Shown in pieces: positions 56,586-60,000 of a stretch of DNA of 60,000 bases. This DNA comes from Cryptomeria japonica (Eukaryota > Streptophyta > Pinopsida > Cupressales > Cupressaceae), in NCBI RefSeq assembly GCF_030272615.1, contig NC_081409.1, forward strand, positions 654,942,468 through 655,002,467. The letters are read 5' to 3'. The position numbers and the translations under genes were made by a program. The stretch's first letter is position 1, and every line of letters starts with the position of its first letter. Under the pieces are notes generated by a model. It was not told where the DNA came from and made no database searches. It was given only the letters and a program-made list of their open reading frames with translations.

Positions 56586-58900
56586 ATGGTGTGGTTTATC
56601 GCGTCATTTCAAACAAAGAAAAATAGGTGTGAAGAAATGCCCCATAAAATATTGATTTAATGGGTGGTATGCCCCCTCGAGAGATGGGCTGAATTTTTTT
56701 GAAAAATCGGGTGATCTCTTGAAAATGAATGAGAATTGGCAGGGTGATAGAAGAGAAGAATTTAGCAATACTGGTGAAAAAATAGAAGAAATCAGAGATT
56801 AAATGGAGAAACAACAAGCCAGTGAGTACTTTTTAGGTCAGGCAAAATATATAGTGCAAATGTGGTGTGTGATTTTGATTGATTCTATACAATTGATTAA
56901 AATTGGTTGAACAATCTGGTGCAATTGGTTTAATTGCTCCGGTCGAGTCAAAGTGTGACAGTTGATGCCAGTTGGTCACTTGGACAGGATAAAGTCTGAG
57001 TAAGTGAATCAAAGTGACCTGATGGTGACTTAGAAAATTGATGTAATTGCCCGATGAAGTCAAGGTATCTAAAACAAAATACTCGTTGAGACTTAGACAA
57101 TTGATGTAATTATCCATTGGATTATGTTTGATTGGTTGCTCAATTGATAGTGTGTACGTGTGATGGATGGTTGTGGGGAATCATGGTAGCCCCATTGAGA
57201 CTAGGTCATTATGATAAATGCCTGATGTAGTCTAGGTTTGCCATGATCAGTTACTTGTTGAGACCTGAAGATACTTGATCAGAGTATATGTTGATAGTCT
57301 AGGTGTGTGTGAGTCGATGTACCTGTGCAGACAGAGTAACTTGCTTGATTGGGTTAATGGTAAATGATGTAGGGTATGTGATGTTGAATATCGAGATGGG
57401 GAGGGTGAGGGGGGGTTCAATGTTAGATAGAAGAAATGGAGGGCCTATGACTCATTCTTATGGAAGAAGAGGAAAATAAAGTATCCATTGTCATTACTAT
57501 GTATGCATGATATGCATCTATTATGAATGTATGGATGTATGGAATGTAATGGAATGCAATAGAATGCAATATAAATAGATGAGATGGAATGACGATCCAT
57601 AGTGCTTTATTTTAATCATTGAGCTTTAAAATGTTGTAAGAAAATACAAGCAACTTGACATAATGATTCAAGATGACCTGAGTATTCCTTACATGGATTT
57701 TGATATAGCAAGTTAATACAAGAAACTTGATATAATGGATCAAGTTGACCTGAGTATTGCTTGCAGAACAAACAAGGATCATCTCCTTTCATGCATGACT
57801 TGGAACATCCTCCTTTATCTTTGGCTGATCATATCCTGAGACAAGTTCATAATGTAATAAGAGATAAAACCTTTATTGAGCTTGGATGAGGTAGGAGAAA
57901 TCAAAGATGGAGCATTGTACCTGTAAGCAAACAACATATATAAAGAATAAAGAATAAATAATATGGACCCTCGATAATGGTTCATGCTCATATGGTTGAG
58001 GTATATGCTGTAGTCAGCAAGCCATAGTGATCCGTGACTATATTTTCGCATAAGATCACGTAACTTAATGAACTTCCCATGTAGACACCATTAGTACATG
58101 CCCCAGAATTTCATTGGAATAAATCGCAGAAGACATACCAACAATGTCGTAGGAACTTGATGAATAACCTAAAAATCAATCAAGTATTTTTGATAGCTTA
58201 AACAAAATTTTCTTGTCAAAGAAAATGATATTATGTCTTTGTTTTGGTAAGGAAGGATGCATCCTTGTTAAGACAGTGTGTGTGTTGATGTTGATTGTTT
58301 GGTCGATTTGATAAGTGATCATCATGTGGGTTTTTCACAATGTTTGTGTGGTATCTACTTGGATGAGTATGTACAATGTGTTGCCATGTTTGTGATTTTT
58401 GATATTTTCTAATGTTTTTGGATTTTGTGAGATAGTTTTCCAATGTTTTTGATATTTTGGTGATTGTTTTGAATGATTTTGGATTTTGTGAGATAGTTTT
58501 GAATCAAAAAACCAACGAATCATAAGTAATGTAGAATCCACTTCCATCAAATAGGTTAAGGGCATTTCCCCTAGTTTAGACATGACTATGAAAAAGCAGG
58601 ATGCAAGACACATGAACTACGTTCTTGATTGTAGATCAATAACAAGCCATGGTTTGGACTGATGGATGTGTGTATGTAATGAATGTGATCGCAACAAGAC
58701 TAAAAGACAATGGAGCCATATCCTTTACGAGTGGCACCTTTTTACCAAGTTTTCACCATCGCACTTACCCAAGGTACCACCGGAGTGGTTGTTCACCATT
58801 TGGATGCATGATTTTTCTTTACTATTTTGATGTTTTTTGTATTTTCTTCAGGATATTTTTCTGAATGTTTTTTGGTGTTTTTCTAGTATGTAGGGGAGCC
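56586..58900 (-). other. Integrase-to-PPT region, no gene
   Basis: No coding sequence recognised. Contains a 72-bp-spaced direct repeat (57644-57692 and 57716-57764, sharing TTGACCTGAGTATTGCTT-like text) and a 61-bp-spaced repeat of TTGGATTTTGTGAGATAGTT at about 58418 and 58479. An ATGGAATG-rich patch is at 57530-57595. Confidence 0.6.
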
Positions 58901-59995
58901 TGATGCTTTGTATAGCTTTTTAGGTATAAAACCATTTGAGGTGCATGTTGTTGATCAGATCTGCTAGCGGTTCTCATTCTAAAGTAGCCAATTGATATGC
59001 CTCGGATCCAAATACAGCAGTGATAACATATGGACCCAGCTAGTTTGATTCAAACTTTCTGTGATGTTCTTGGTAGGGCTGGTTATGAGGATTCTCTCAT
59101 AGAACACGATCACCTACCTCAAATGTATGAGGTCTAACTCGGTGATTGTAGCTTCTTCTCATGCACTGCTGATAGGCTTTAAGGTGATTGTATGTAGCTT
59201 GTCATTTCTCATCAAGTAGCTCTAAGTCTTGAAGATGTGATACCCTGTAGGCTTCATCATCTATTAGATTATGCAAGGAAACTTGTAGTGATGGTATCTT
59301 GACCTCAATAGGTAAGATAGCTTCTATACCATAGACCAATGAGTAAGGAGTTGTGCCTGTAGGGGTTCGAAAACTACTTCGATACACCCATAGTGTTGGA
59401 TTTAATTGAACATGCCAATCATGGACGGCATCATTGACTGTCTTCTTGAGGATTCTCAATATGTTCGTATTTGATGCTTTGGCCTGACCATTGCCTTGTG
59501 GGTAATAGGGAGTGGAAAAGCAGTGTTGGATGTGAAACTTCTCACAAAGTTCATGGACATCTTGATTCTTGAATGGAAGACCATTATCTATGATGATGGA
59601 CATGGATAAACCATACCGGCAGATGATGTAATTAAGGATGAATGAGGCGATCTACTTACCGGTGACTTGGGTAAGTGGAACAGCTTCGATCCACTTTGTG
59701 AAGTATTCGGTGGTGGTAATAATGAATTTGTGACCGTTGGATGAAGATGGATGGATTTTACCCATAAGGTCAAGTCCCCATTGACAAAAGGGCCATGGTG
59801 TTGTGATTGGTTGCAATTCCTGTGCTGGTGCATGTATCAAGCCTCCATGAACTTAGCATTTTTTGCACTTTCTGACAAAGTAGTAGGAGTCTTTTTCCAT
59901 TCATGGCTAATAGTATCCAGCTCATATGATCTTCTTGGCTAGTGACAGGCCACTTGAGTGAGTCCCACAAATTCCTTCATGTACCTCTTCCAAGG
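58900..59995 (-). pseudogene. Ty3 (Tat-like) integrase, catalytic Glu to Lys
   Basis: The zinc module remnant CKKC is near 59865. The core begins with PFCQWGLDLMGKI (first Asp), then HKFIITTTEYFTKWIEAVPL, a stop near 59650, MSIIIDNGLPFKN (second Asp) and PYYPQGNGQAKASN, where the expected QAEASN has Lys at the catalytic Glu (about 59475-59490). The frame 59202-59603 goes on with WVYRSSFRTPTGTTPYSLVYG and HLQDLELLDEK. The C-terminal part is readable to about 58930 (GPYVITAVFGSEAYQLATLE, MHLKWFYT). D-D-K plus stops means inactive. Confidence 0.9.
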
Positions 59996-60000
59996 CTTTT

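Larger units (their letters stand above)
55236..60000 (-). mobile_element. Tat-like Ty3 element, 3' half
   Basis: Minus strand: integrase (from the right edge to about 58900), a 2.3-kb untranslated or eroded stretch, a PPT at 56570 and a 3' LTR 56569-55236. The 5' half is outside the window. The long gap between integrase and PPT is typical of Tat elements. Confidence 0.85.

Overview
The window reads as intergenic DNA from a large, repeat-rich plant genome, most likely a gymnosperm such as a conifer (inference). It is AT-rich. The coding sequences I recognise all belong to LTR retrotransposons: Ty3 and Copia gag-pol pieces plus the ORFs of non-autonomous relatives. Primer-binding sites match plant initiator tRNA-Met or tRNA-Asp, and most reading frames are broken by stops of the type left by cytosine deamination. 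I found no convincing host gene, rRNA, tRNA or CRISPR array.

Layout. (1) 1-8955, minus strand: a decayed Ty3 element of Tat/Athila type (gag, protease, RT, RNase H, integrase, then an extra ORF running off the left edge), with a tRNA-Asp type PBS at 8481. (2) 8956-16229, plus strand: a non-autonomous LTR element with a coiled-coil/zinc-knuckle Gag-like ORF and a long ORF of unknown function, but no protease, integrase or RT. It carries a solo LTR (14255-15330, TSD TATGA), and its 3' LTR is cut after 361 of 885 bp. (3) 16230-19603, minus strand: the 3' half of another element with an acidic, coiled-coil-rich ORF and a 1.5-kb LTR, joined directly to (4), a minus-strand Copia element whose RT is cut at 19604. 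(5) 24337-32209, plus strand: a structurally complete Ty3 chromovirus (two ~1.6-kb LTRs, TSD TAACA, C-terminal chromodomain) sitting inside the 5' LTR of element (4), which resumes at 32210-32539. (6) 32540-36096, minus strand: a second member of the family seen in (2), with a 400-codon open copy of its unknown ORF. Thus 6 was entered by 4, and 4 by 5.

36097-60000 is older and poorer in ORFs. It holds a solo Copia LTR (40547-41447, TSD ATGCT), an old Copia LTR with PBS (43861-44295), a 3.9-kb solo LTR (47196-51105) inserted in an older relative (46740-47195 plus 51106-54496), a Copia LTR fragment (54497-55235), and the 3' half of a minus-strand Tat-like Ty3 element (55236-60000) whose integrase has lost its catalytic glutamate.

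How the parts work together: the autonomous elements would supply RT and integrase. The elements in (2) and (6) keep LTRs, PBS, PPT and a Gag-like protein and would have to borrow pol in trans. Their second ORF, conserved at protein level between two diverged copies, is the best candidate here for something undescribed.
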